A stretch of DNA of 64,000 bases from Trebonia sp963771985 (GTDB taxonomy: Bacteria > Actinomycetota > Actinomycetes > Streptosporangiales > Streptosporangiaceae): NCBI GenBank assembly GCA_963771985.1, contig CAVYVO010000004.1, positions 868,001-932,000 on the forward strand, read 5' to 3'. Within the stretch, counting starts at the first letter, position 1, and every line of letters begins with the position of its first letter. Positions 25,076-32,194 of the stretch are shown here, piece by piece. The notes below the pieces were generated by a model. That model made no database searches and was not told the DNA's origin. It saw nothing but the letters and a program-made list of their open reading frames with translations. A program made the position numbers and the translations under genes.

Positions 25076-26460
25076 CGTCGCGCCTCCTTTGCCTGGCTTG
25101 GGACCACGGGCAGCCCTGCGGTCATGGCGTTGCCGATTTCGTCGTCAATGCTGATCACGGCCCGGTCGTGTGCCGCCAGCAGCGAGGCGGCCACCATGGA
25201 CCGGTAGCCGGTGCGGCAGTGCACCCACACCTCACCGGGCGGGACCGCGTCCAGCCGCCCGGGCAGGTCGTGCAGCGGGAGGTGGACGGCGCCCTCGATG
25301 TGCCCCGCCTCCCATTCCAGGCGGCGCCGCACGTCCAGCACCACGAGCCCGGCGCTGCCCTGGCGGTCCATGGCAACCGCCAGGTCGCTGAACCCGGCCA
25401 GGCGCAAGGATGCCAGCGGCAGGGCACCTGCCCAGTCCCGCGGCGCGCCGGTGGCCGCCGCGGCCGGCCGGTCGATCCCTATCCGGACCAGTTCCCGCTG
25501 GGCCAGTGCGACCTGTTCCGGCGTCTCGCCGAGCAAGGTGACGGGCGTTCCGTGCGGGATGAGCCAGCCCAGGTAGGTGGCGAAGCTGCCGCCCAGCGGG
25601 AAGCTGAATGAGCCTGGCACGAAGCCGGCGGCGAAGGCGGCGCGGTCCCGCAGGTCGACGACCCATTCGCCGGCGTCGATCCGGCGCTGGAGTTCTGCCG
25701 CGCCGGCCTGGCGTGGCGGGGTCAGGTCCGGCGCGTCAGCCCCGGCCAGGTTGGCCGCGCCCATGTGAGCGTAGTAGGCGGGCCACGCGTCAAGCCCCGC
25801 GAGCAGCGCCTCGACGTAGGCTTCTTCATTCACGGTGAGCGCGGGGTTGGCGAGTTTCTCCCGCCCGATCGTGGACGACTGAGCCGCGGCCTGGGTGGCG
25901 GCGCAGAAGCTGCCGAACCCGTGCGTCGGGAACACCGCGGTGCTATCGGGCAACTCGCGGGCCAGCCGCCGCGCCGAGGCGTGCTGGGCCCCGGCCAGCG
26001 CGGCGGCATAGTCCGCGCCGAGCAGGTCGGTGCGGCCGGTGGAACCGAACAGCAGTGACCCGCCGGTGAAGACACCCGCTACTTCGTTCCCGGCCTCAAG
26101 CACGTAGGCGAGGTGGTTGAACGTATGCCCGGGGGTAGCGGCCACTCGTATCCGGAACGCGTCGCTGACGTCGATGCTGTCGCCCTCGCTGACCGGGGTG
26201 CGGGCAAAGCCGGCCGGTTCGGCGGCGCCGACCAGGTAACTGGCCCCGCAGGCCCGGGAAAGGGCCAGGCCGCCGGAAACATAGTCGTTGTGCATGTGCG
26301 TCTCGGCGACGTGAGTTATCCGCACGCCAAGCCGGGCCGCGAGCGTGGTGATCCGGTCGATGTCGCGCTGCGGGTCCACGACTAGGCCCACCTCGCCGTC
26401 ATGCGCGAGGTAGCTGCGGTCACCGAGACTCGGGGTCTCGACCGGGACCACTTCCATCAT
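25072..26460 (-). CDS. MBL-fold persulfide dioxygenase / rhodanese fusion (copy 2)
   Basis: A 462-aa paralogue of the protein at 6975 with the same architecture. An ETHE1-like metallo-beta-lactamase domain carries THMHNDYVSGG (H55, H57, D59, Tyr60), ATPGHTFNHLAY and THGFGSFC. A Cys-less rhodanese domain follows, then an active rhodanese domain with VHCRTGYRSM (Cys415). The expected reaction is oxidation of glutathione-like or mycothiol/bacillithiol persulfide made by SQR. It is the first gene of a two-gene leftward operon with SQR. The start ATG at 26460 has GGGAGG upstream. A GntR-type palindrome at 26489 lies in its promoter, so it is regulated differently from copy 1. Confidence 0.9.
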   Translation of the reverse strand: MMEVVPVETPSLGDRSYLAHDGEVGLVVDPQRDIDRITTLAARLGVRITHVAETHMHNDYVSGGLALSRACGASYLVGAAEPAGFARTPVSEGDSIDVSDAFRIRVAATPGHTFNHLAYVLEAGNEVAGVFTGGSLLFGSTGRTDLLGADYAAALAGAQHASARRLARELPDSTAVFPTHGFGSFCAATQAAAQSSTIGREKLANPALTVNEEAYVEALLAGLDAWPAYYAHMGAANLAGADAPDLTPPRQAGAAELQRRIDAGEWVVDLRDRAAFAAGFVPGSFSFPLGGSFATYLGWLIPHGTPVTLLGETPEQVALAQRELVRIGIDRPAAAATGAPRDWAGALPLASLRLAGFSDLAVAMDRQGSAGLVVLDVRRRLEWEAGHIEGAVHLPLHDLPGRLDAVPPGEVWVHCRTGYRSMVAASLLAAHDRAVISIDDEIGNAMTAGLPVVPSQAKEARR

Positions 26461-26488
26461 GGCCGATGCACCTCCCGGCTAGGAGGCA

Positions 26489-26510
26489 AATGTACGATCA
26501 TTCGTACATT
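26489..26510. promoter_or_regulatory. GntR-type operator between divergent genes
   Basis: AATGTACGA-TCAT-TCGTACATT, a perfect 9+9 inverted repeat, between the MBL-rhodanese/SQR operon and the gntR gene it diverges from. It would permit control of both and is unlike the CstR-type sites. Confidence 0.75.
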
Positions 26511-26554
26511 GATGACAAGACTTCGCAGCCAGGCATTCGCGGGCAGGAGGATCC

Positions 26555-27626
26555 ATGAGCGGATCGGGCGCGGACCAGCGCGTGTCAGGGCCACGGCCCA
26601 TGGATCGTCAGAGCCCGGTGCCGCTGTGGGCACAACTGCACGCCGACCTGCAGCGGCGACTGCGGGCAGGCGGCTTCGAGTACGCGTTCCCCGGCGAGCT
26701 GACGCTGGTCGCCGAATACCAGGTAAGCCGCCAGACCGTACGGTCGGCGCTGCGCGAACTTCGCGCGGAAGGCGTGGTCGTAGCCGAGCGCGGCCGGCGC
26801 CCGCGGCTCGCCGAACCGATGGCGATCACCCAGCCGCTCGGCGCCCTGTATTCACTGTTCGCCTCGGTGGAGGCGGCCGGGCTGCGACAAACCAGCATCG
26901 TCCGGGCCCGTGACCTGCGCGCCGACGGAGTTATCGCGGACCGGCTCGGCCTGGAGGCATCGACGCCGCTGTTCCGCCTCGAGCGGCTCCGCCTCGCCGA
27001 CGGCGAGCCGCTCGCCCTGGACACCGTTCTGGCTGCCCGCCGACCTGGGCGCACCGCTGCTCGATGCGGATCTTTCCCACACCAGCCTCTACGATGAGCT
27101 TGCCGTCCGCACCGGCGTCCGGCTGGAAGGCGGCCGTGAGCATATCCGCGCGGTGGTGCCTACCCGCGCCGAACAGCGCCACCTGCAGATCCAGCCCACG
27201 ACGGGAGCGCTGGCGATCGGCCGGCTCGGTTACGCGGGCGGGCGGCCGGTGGAATGGCGGCACACGCTGATCAGGGGTGACCGGTTCTCCCTGCTCGCCG
27301 AGTTCTCCCCGCGCATCGGGTACCGCCTCACGCTCGGCGGCCCGGAACTGTCCAGGAGCCCGGTGCTCGCGCACATCGCTGGCGCTGCCCCGGCCCGGTT
27401 ACCCTGCGGAGGGCGTGCCGAAGATGCGGCTGAACACACCCCCGCGGACTCTGGGCTCACGCGGATGACCGGAGCAGCGCTGCGATGCGGGCACGCCCCG
27501 CATAACCTGCTCAACGTGCTGGCCGCATCCGGCCCATGTGGTCTTTCCGCAGGTCCGGCACTTAACGGCACGGCACATGAGAGCACTCCCTCCGAGTTGA
27601 CGAACAACGTGATTGTATACCCGTAG
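26555..27626 (+). pseudogene. GntR/HutC-family regulator with a frameshift
   Basis: The first part (from ATG 26555 behind AGGAGG) is a GntR winged helix (QSPVPLWAQLHADLQRRL, FPGELTLVAEYQVSRQTVR, ALRELRAEGVVVAERGRRP), then the start of a UTRA effector domain up to DGEPLALDTV. At about 27027-27030 (GTTCTGGCTG) the frame breaks: one base too many, most simply the C at 27029. The domain then continues in the next frame as WLPADLGAPLLDADLSHTSL through EWRHTLIRGDRFSLLAEF. In the first frame the protein stops at 27097. The second frame runs open to 27626, past the normal C-terminus (about 27390) and across a minus-strand gene. Either a pseudogene or a sequence error; the intact operator at 26489 argues that it was recently functional. 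Confidence 0.8.
27399..27578 (-). CDS. Small Cys-rich protein (59 aa), zinc-ribbon-like
   Basis: A 59-codon gene from ATG 27578 (GGAGGG 9 nt upstream) to TAA 27399. The protein begins MCRAVKCRTCGKTTWAGCGQ and has Cys at 2, 7, 10, 18 and 35 plus His at 21 and 38, suggesting a small metal- or sulfur-binding knuckle. Similar short 'CRTCGKxTWAGCG' proteins occur widely in actinobacteria as hypothetical proteins, by memory of the pattern, not by search. A perfect CstR-type operator lies 39 bp upstream and points at it. It overlaps antisense the open tail of the frameshifted gntR. The good Shine-Dalgarno, operator and conserved-looking Cys pattern make it a real gene. Confidence 0.8.
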   Translation of the reverse strand: MCRAVKCRTCGKTTWAGCGQHVEQVMRGVPASQRCSGHPREPRVRGGVFSRIFGTPSAG

Positions 27627-27632
27627 GGGTAT
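27617..27632. promoter_or_regulatory. CsoR/CstR-type operator
   Basis: ATACCC-GTAG-GGGTAT, a perfect match to the window-wide motif, 39 bp before the 59-aa Cys-rich gene. Confidence 0.75.
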
Positions 27633-27651
27633 TTTGCCACAGGTTCGGCGA

Positions 27652-28401
27652 CTAATGCAAACCCCCAGGGGTATGGGTCGGCGGGACGAGCCAGCGCAGA
27701 TGCTCGCATTCGCCTTGCAGTTGCAGCCGCCGCCACAGCACCGCCCCGGGGGAAACCTGGCTGGCGTGCATCAGCGCGGCGCGCCGCTGCCGGGTCCTGC
27801 TGACCCGGACGCAGAAATCGATCGCGCTCGGCGGCTGGCCGGCGAAGTCCTGGCCGGTCTCGGCTTTGAGCTGGGCGGCCACGGCGCCCGGCAGCGCCCA
27901 TGCCAGGACCGGCAGCCCGGCATGCCGGGCGGCAAGCACCGCGGCGGCGGTGGCGGCCCGGTGGTCGGGGTGCCCGGTGATCCCGGTGTCGTCGAAGACG
28001 AGCAGGCCCGCGGCCCCGCAGCGGTCTGCCGCCGCCGCGGCATGCGCCGCCAGTTCGCCGGCCGGGATGCGGCTCAGCCCGCCGTCGGGATAGTCCAGCA
28101 GGGTGACGCTGGCCGCGCCGAGTTCGTCCGCGGCCCGGCACAGCTCCGACTCACGCGCGGTGTGCAGGTCGGCGCGAATCTCGTTGAGAGTGGACGCTTC
28201 CCCGTGTGTGTAGCACAAGACGTGCGCTTCCGCGCCGCTTGCCGCGAGCAGGTCGATGATGGCACCCAGGCCGAAGCTCTCGTCATCGGGATGCGCGGCC
28301 ACCGCCAGCACGCTCGGCCACGCCGGCAGCCGCCGCCCCGGCCGCCCGGTCGGCGCCCGCGCGGACACGGATGCGTTCGTATCGCTCTCCCAAATACCCA
28401 T
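27652..28401 (-). CDS. PIG-L / LmbE-type N-acetylglucosamine deacetylase
   Basis: A 249-aa zinc-dependent deacetylase of the PIG-L family (MshB/Mca/BshB group), which act in mycothiol or bacillithiol metabolism or on other GlcNAc conjugates. The metal motif is AAHPDDESFG, with the third ligand in TGHPDHRAATAA. CYTHGEASTL and LLDYPDGGL are also conserved in the group. The predicted start ATG 28401 lies inside the operator at 28394-28409 with TATAAT 7 nt before it, implying a leaderless mRNA repressed at its own start. The open frame continues further upstream without sense. Context with a desulfurase suggests a low-molecular-weight-thiol role, by inference. Confidence 0.85.
   Translation of the reverse strand: MGIWESDTNASVSARAPTGRPGRRLPAWPSVLAVAAHPDDESFGLGAIIDLLAASGAEAHVLCYTHGEASTLNEIRADLHTARESELCRAADELGAASVTLLDYPDGGLSRIPAGELAAHAAAAADRCGAAGLLVFDDTGITGHPDHRAATAAAVLAARHAGLPVLAWALPGAVAAQLKAETGQDFAGQPPSAIDFCVRVSRTRQRRAALMHASQVSPGAVLWRRLQLQGECEHLRWLVPPTHTPGGLH
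27659..27674. promoter_or_regulatory. Degenerate CsoR/CstR-type site, one mismatch
   Basis: AAACCC-CCAG-GGGTAT, one base from the consensus, 42 bp from the site at 27617 and inside the last codons of the deacetylase gene. It may be a secondary site in the promoter of the 59-aa gene. Confidence 0.45.
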
Positions 28402-28409
28402 GGGGGTAT
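28394..28409. promoter_or_regulatory. CsoR/CstR-type operator between divergent genes
   Basis: ATACCC-ATGG-GGGTAT, a perfect match, between the deacetylase (minus) and desulfurase-like (plus) genes. Reading left, TATAAT lies next to it; reading right, TATTAT overlaps its edge. Confidence 0.75.
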
Positions 28410-28458
28410 TATATGCTGGAAGCACCCGCAAGGAGGGCCGTGAAACCGGGAGGCCGTC

Positions 28459-29868
28459 ATGGGCACATCCAGCCACCCGCCGACGGCGCCGCCTGTCCCG
28501 CTGGCCGGCGACGGCATCCCCGTGCCCTGCGCCGACGGCGCTGAGCGGCCCTACCTGTCCATGGACACGGCGGCGTCCACGGCGGCTCTGCCGCAGGTGG
28601 CGGCCCGGGTAGCGGAGTTCATCCCCTGGTACTCCAGCGTGCACCGCGGGGCCGGATTCAAATCGCAAGTGTCTACCTGCGCGTACGAGGACGCCCGGTC
28701 GGCCGCTCTCGCGTTCGCCGGCCGCCCGGCGGGCGCGGCCGGTGACGACGTGGCGATCATCTGCCGCAACACCACCGAGGCGCTCAACCACCTCGCCTAC
28801 CGGCTGCGGCTGGCCCCCGGCGATGTCGTCGTCACCACCGTGGCCGAACACCACGCCAACCTGCTGCCGTGGTCCCGGGCCGCGGCCTGCCGGTATGTCG
28901 AATGCGGGCAGGACGGGACCTTCAGGGCTGACGACGTCACGGCCGCACTCGACCAGCGGCCGTCGGCCCGCCTGCTGGCCATCACCGGCGCGTCCAACAT
29001 CACCGGCTGGATGCCGCCGCTGGCCGCGATCATCGCGGCCGCGCACGACCGCGGCATCCCCGTGGCGGTGGACGCGGCGCAGTTGGCTCCGCACCGGCCG
29101 CTTCCCGCCGGCGCCGACTTCGTGGCCTGGAGCGGCCACAAGATGTACGCGCCGTTCGGCGCGGGCATCCTGCTCGGCCCGCGGCAGGCCTTCGCCGACG
29201 GAGACCCGTTCCTGGCCGGGGGCGGTGCCGTGGACCTCGTCGACCTCGACGAGGTGCTGTGGACCGCGCCCCCCGAACGGGAGGAGGCCGGCTCCCCCAA
29301 CGTGATCGGCGCCGTGGCACTGCACGCCGCGATCGACACGCTGACCGGGATCGGCTGGGACGCCCTGATGAACCATGAGCGCCGCATCGCGGCGGCGCTG
29401 CGGGGCGGCCTGGCGGCGATCCCCGGCGTCCGGCTGCTCGGGCCCAGCCTGGATACCGAGACCCTGCCGGTGGCCACGTTCACGATCGACGGAATCCCGC
29501 ACGCGCTGGCCGCCGCCCGGCTGTCCGCCGAGGACGCGATCGGCGTGCGGCACGGCTGCTTCTGCGCGCACCCCTACCTGACGCGTCTGCTCGGCTACAC
29601 CCGCGAGGAGGTGCGCCGCTACCGCGACCAGGTCCGCCGCGGCGACCGCAGCGCCATGCCGGGCGCGGTGCGGGCAAGCGCGGGCATCAACACCACCGAG
29701 CAGGACGTGGCGCGCCTGCTGAGCGCGGTGGCACGCATCGCCGACGGCAGCCCGCCGCCGGTCCGGTACCGCCAGGACCCGCGCACCGGCGACTATCACC
29801 CCTGCGGCGATGCCGCCGGGCAACTGCCGCGTTCCCGGGCGCATCAGGCACCCTGCTCACCCGGCTAG
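28459..29868 (+). CDS. Class V aminotransferase, cysteine-desulfurase-like
   Basis: A 469-aa PLP enzyme of the SufS/CsdA/NifS type. It has the PLP-phosphate loop ICRNTTEALNHLAYRL, the His stacking on PLP in TVAEHHANLLPW, the Schiff-base Lys in WSGHKMYAPFGAG and a C-terminal sulfur-accepting Cys region VRHGCFCAHP. It is longer than SufS, with an N-terminal extension of about 35 residues and a polar C-terminal tail. SufS-like desulfurases release persulfide sulfur from cysteine; others of this fold act on other thiols or as isopenicillin-epimerase-like enzymes. Its promoter shares the CstR-type operator with the divergent deacetylase, so both belong to the sulfur regulon. GGGAGG precedes ATG 28459. 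Confidence 0.87.
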   Translation: MGTSSHPPTAPPVPLAGDGIPVPCADGAERPYLSMDTAASTAALPQVAARVAEFIPWYSSVHRGAGFKSQVSTCAYEDARSAALAFAGRPAGAAGDDVAIICRNTTEALNHLAYRLRLAPGDVVVTTVAEHHANLLPWSRAAACRYVECGQDGTFRADDVTAALDQRPSARLLAITGASNITGWMPPLAAIIAAAHDRGIPVAVDAAQLAPHRPLPAGADFVAWSGHKMYAPFGAGILLGPRQAFADGDPFLAGGGAVDLVDLDEVLWTAPPEREEAGSPNVIGAVALHAAIDTLTGIGWDALMNHERRIAAALRGGLAAIPGVRLLGPSLDTETLPVATFTIDGIPHALAAARLSAEDAIGVRHGCFCAHPYLTRLLGYTREEVRRYRDQVRRGDRSAMPGAVRASAGINTTEQDVARLLSAVARIADGSPPPVRYRQDPRTGDYHPCGDAAGQLPRSRAHQAPCSPG

Positions 29869-29890
29869 CCACATCGGCTGCTCCAGGAAT

Positions 29891-29906
29891 ATACCCCTGG
29901 AGGTAT
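29891..29906. promoter_or_regulatory. CsoR/CstR-type operator, one mismatch
   Basis: ATACCC-CTGG-AGGTAT, first of two tandem sites upstream of the TauE/SafE-like gene, with the second 57 bp downstream. Confidence 0.6.
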
Positions 29907-29947
29907 TTGCCGAGCAGGGCCGCGAGCGGATATCGTGTGATCGAAGG

Positions 29948-29963
29948 ATACCCCATGGGGTAT
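29948..29963. promoter_or_regulatory. CsoR/CstR-type operator
   Basis: ATACCC-CATG-GGGTAT, a perfect site, ending 23 bp before the TTG start of the TauE/SafE-like gene. A GTG at 29972 in the same frame is an alternative start. Confidence 0.75.
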
Positions 29964-29986
29964 ATTCGAGAGTGGGGAGAAGCCGC

Positions 29987-30932
29987 TTGCTGGCTGTCAT
30001 CGCCATCCCGGCCGGCCTGCTGATCGGCCTGTCGCTGGGCGCCCTGGGCGGCGGCGGGTCGATCCTGACCGTTCCGGCGCTGGTCTACCTGCTGCACCAG
30101 CGGCCGCATGCCGCGACTACCGCATCACTGATCATCGTGGGGATCACGGCGCTGGCGGGGATGACCGCGCACTGGCGGGCGGGCCGGGTCCGTGTCGTCC
30201 AGGGGATCACGTTCGGCGTACTTGGCGTCGCCGGCTCCTACGCGGGCAGCAGGTTGTCCGCGAGCATCCGCCCCGACTTGCTGCTCACCTTGTTCGCGGG
30301 CCTCATGCTGGTCGCCGCGGCGGCGATGCTGCGCCGTCGGCGCCGTGCCGCTGGCGAGCCCGCGCCCGCGGCAGTCGCAGCGGCTTCCGGTAGCCCGGCT
30401 TCCGGTAGCCCACTGCCCGCGGTCGGCCAGGACCGCGGGACCATCCCCGCGCTCAGCCGGCCAGGCGCGGGCGGCGACCCTGGACAGGCCGGCGACTGCC
30501 GTGCCAGGACCACGGCCGGCGGGGGCCGCCTGGGGGCCGCGGAGTGCCCCGGCGGTCCGGCGGGCTCTCAAGGTCGTTGTCGCGGCTACCGGCGTCGGGC
30601 TGCTCACGGGGTTCTTCGGCGTGGGCGGCGGATTCGTTATCGTCCCAGCCCTGGTGCTCGCCCTCGGGTTCGATATGCCGATCGCCGTCGGCACGTCACT
30701 GCTGGTCATCTCGGTGAACAGCGCCGCGGCGCTCGGCGCGCGGCTCGGCGAAGGCGTCCACCTGGACTGGCCGCTGATCGGCATATTCACGCTGGCCGCG
30801 CTCGCCGGGACGCTCGGCGGGAACCGCGTCGCCTCCCGCGTCAGCGCTTCCCGGCTCACCGCGGCGTTCACGGTGCTGCTGATCGCCGTAGCCGCCTACA
30901 CGCTGTCCCGGAGCCTGCCCGCGCTGCTGTAG
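29987..30932 (+). pseudogene. TauE/SafE sulfite exporter-like gene with a frameshift
   Basis: A membrane protein of the TauE/SafE/TSUP family, exporters of sulfite or other sulfur anions. The first half (from TTG 29987 behind GGGGAG) shows ALGGGGSILTVPALVYLL, the family's first glycine-rich repeat, and four or so helices to about 30350. The second half, in the +1 frame, shows VGLLTGFFGVGGGFVIVPAL, the second repeat, and three more helices to the stop at 30932. The break falls in the variable linker between about 30350 and 30565, which holds a 15-bp tandem duplication (30382-30411). If real, the gene encodes two half-transporters or none. Two CstR-type operators precede it, so it once or still belongs to the sulfur regulon. 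Confidence 0.8.
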
Positions 30933-30954
30933 CGGCTGCGCCGCCGGGGGAGGT

Positions 30955-31490
30955 ACAGCCGCGCCGCCCATCAGCTTGGGCGCGTTCTCCCGCCCGATCG
31001 AGGCGCCCATCCCGATGACGACCTCGGAGATCACCGAGGTGCCCAGCGACCGGCGGAACGACAGCCGCTCTCCCTCCCCCCATACCACGTCATCGATCTC
31101 GGTCTTCTCCCCCGGCGTCAGGCGGCGCGGCAGATACCACGCCGCCCCGCCGAACGCCCCGGCCGTCAGCAGCACCGCGATGCGCCGCACGTCAGGAGCA
31201 TGCGCCGCCGCGGCGTCAAGCGACCCGCCGGCCTGACTACCGAACGCCAGGTCCTGCACGCTGAACAAGATCAGCATCATGAGGTCCCCGAACAACCCGG
31301 CCGCGACCCCGGTCAGCGCCACCATCAGCCAGAACACCGGCGTCAGCGCCGCGTCGCCGTCACCGGTCGCGTTGGGCTGCTCGGTGGCTCCGCGACCGGA
31401 CGGCATCCGCGACCGGATCAGCGGGGACGGTACGCGCACCCGCCCGGCGGGAGGCGGCGGCCCTGGTGTCGCGGCGGTACGGCTGGCCAT
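30955..31490 (-). pseudogene. C-terminally truncated ClC channel copy
   Basis: Starts at ATG 31490 with a GGAGGG site and matches the ClC protein at 22380 closely from RMPSGRGATEQPN through the first anion-pathway motif GMGASIGRENAPKLMGG. At about 30955 the similarity ends abruptly next to the 3' end of the TauE-like gene, and the remaining frame is antisense to TauE. Only about 175 of 495 residues remain, without the later pore motifs, so it is not functional as a channel. A deletion or recombination joining the TauE gene to this stub is the simplest explanation. Confidence 0.85.
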
Positions 31491-31730
31491 TAACCTGCGC
31501 CCTCCTTCATTTAAGGGCCGGAATAGCGGCATCATAAGACCGAATCGGAGTGAAATTTCCGACACCATCCCGTGTCCTATGATGGCCGGCACCGTGAACC
31601 CTTTATGAAAGGAACCGCTTATAGCCTGATGTGCCCGCACTGCCTGCTCAGGGGCGCGCTGAGCCGTCGACTGATTCCGGCTACCCCCGACCGGGCCGGT
31701 CGGTTTTACCGGAATTCGTCACCAGCCACT

Positions 31731-31748
31731 CATAAGGCGCGCCTTATG
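31731..31748. repeat. 18-bp perfect palindrome in a gene-free interval
   Basis: CATAAGGCGCGCCTTATG is fully self-complementary. The interval 31491-32194 has no supported gene and a lower GC content than its surroundings; it is the upstream region of the phosphate-type ABC cluster. A loose PHO-box-like pair, GTTAACC-AGGC-GGACACG at 31972-31989, is also present but weak. Confidence 0.5.
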
Positions 31749-32194
31749 CGCCGCCGCGCTTGTAAGCAGCGTTTGCTTTCAGGTGAAACGCGCTTCCGTT
31801 CGGGATGCATGGATTTTTTATTCCGAACGTACGCGTGGTGACTGCCGGCCCGACAGTGCTGTGCCCCGCGGGCGTGGGACCTGGATGGCCGCCGGCAATT
31901 TACTCAAACTTCAAGGCAAATACCATCGTTATTAGACAATTCCGCACACCCATAATCGACTGTTAACCAGGCGGACACGGAAAAAAGGTTGCATCGTACA
32001 TGATCATTTGTTCTGTCATCTGGAATTAACTCTTTAGCCCATTCGCAGCCGCCAAGAGATCAGCTTCCCGCCGCCATCCGTTCCCTTGTCCCCAAGCTTC
32101 TTCCCAGGCAAAGTCTTGAACGGCATGTCCGCCCGGCCTGCGCACCGGGACCGCACAGGACTCACGGGCGGGCAGCAAACTGGAGGCAGAGGGA

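Noticed and set aside
28402..29844. Upstream extension of the deacetylase frame on the minus strand
   Set aside because: It is antisense to the desulfurase-like gene, and the PIG-L domain begins soon after ATG 28401.
31611..31841. A short plus-strand frame with a CPHC motif
   Set aside because: Low coding bias, an 18-bp palindrome inside it and no plausible ribosome-binding site.
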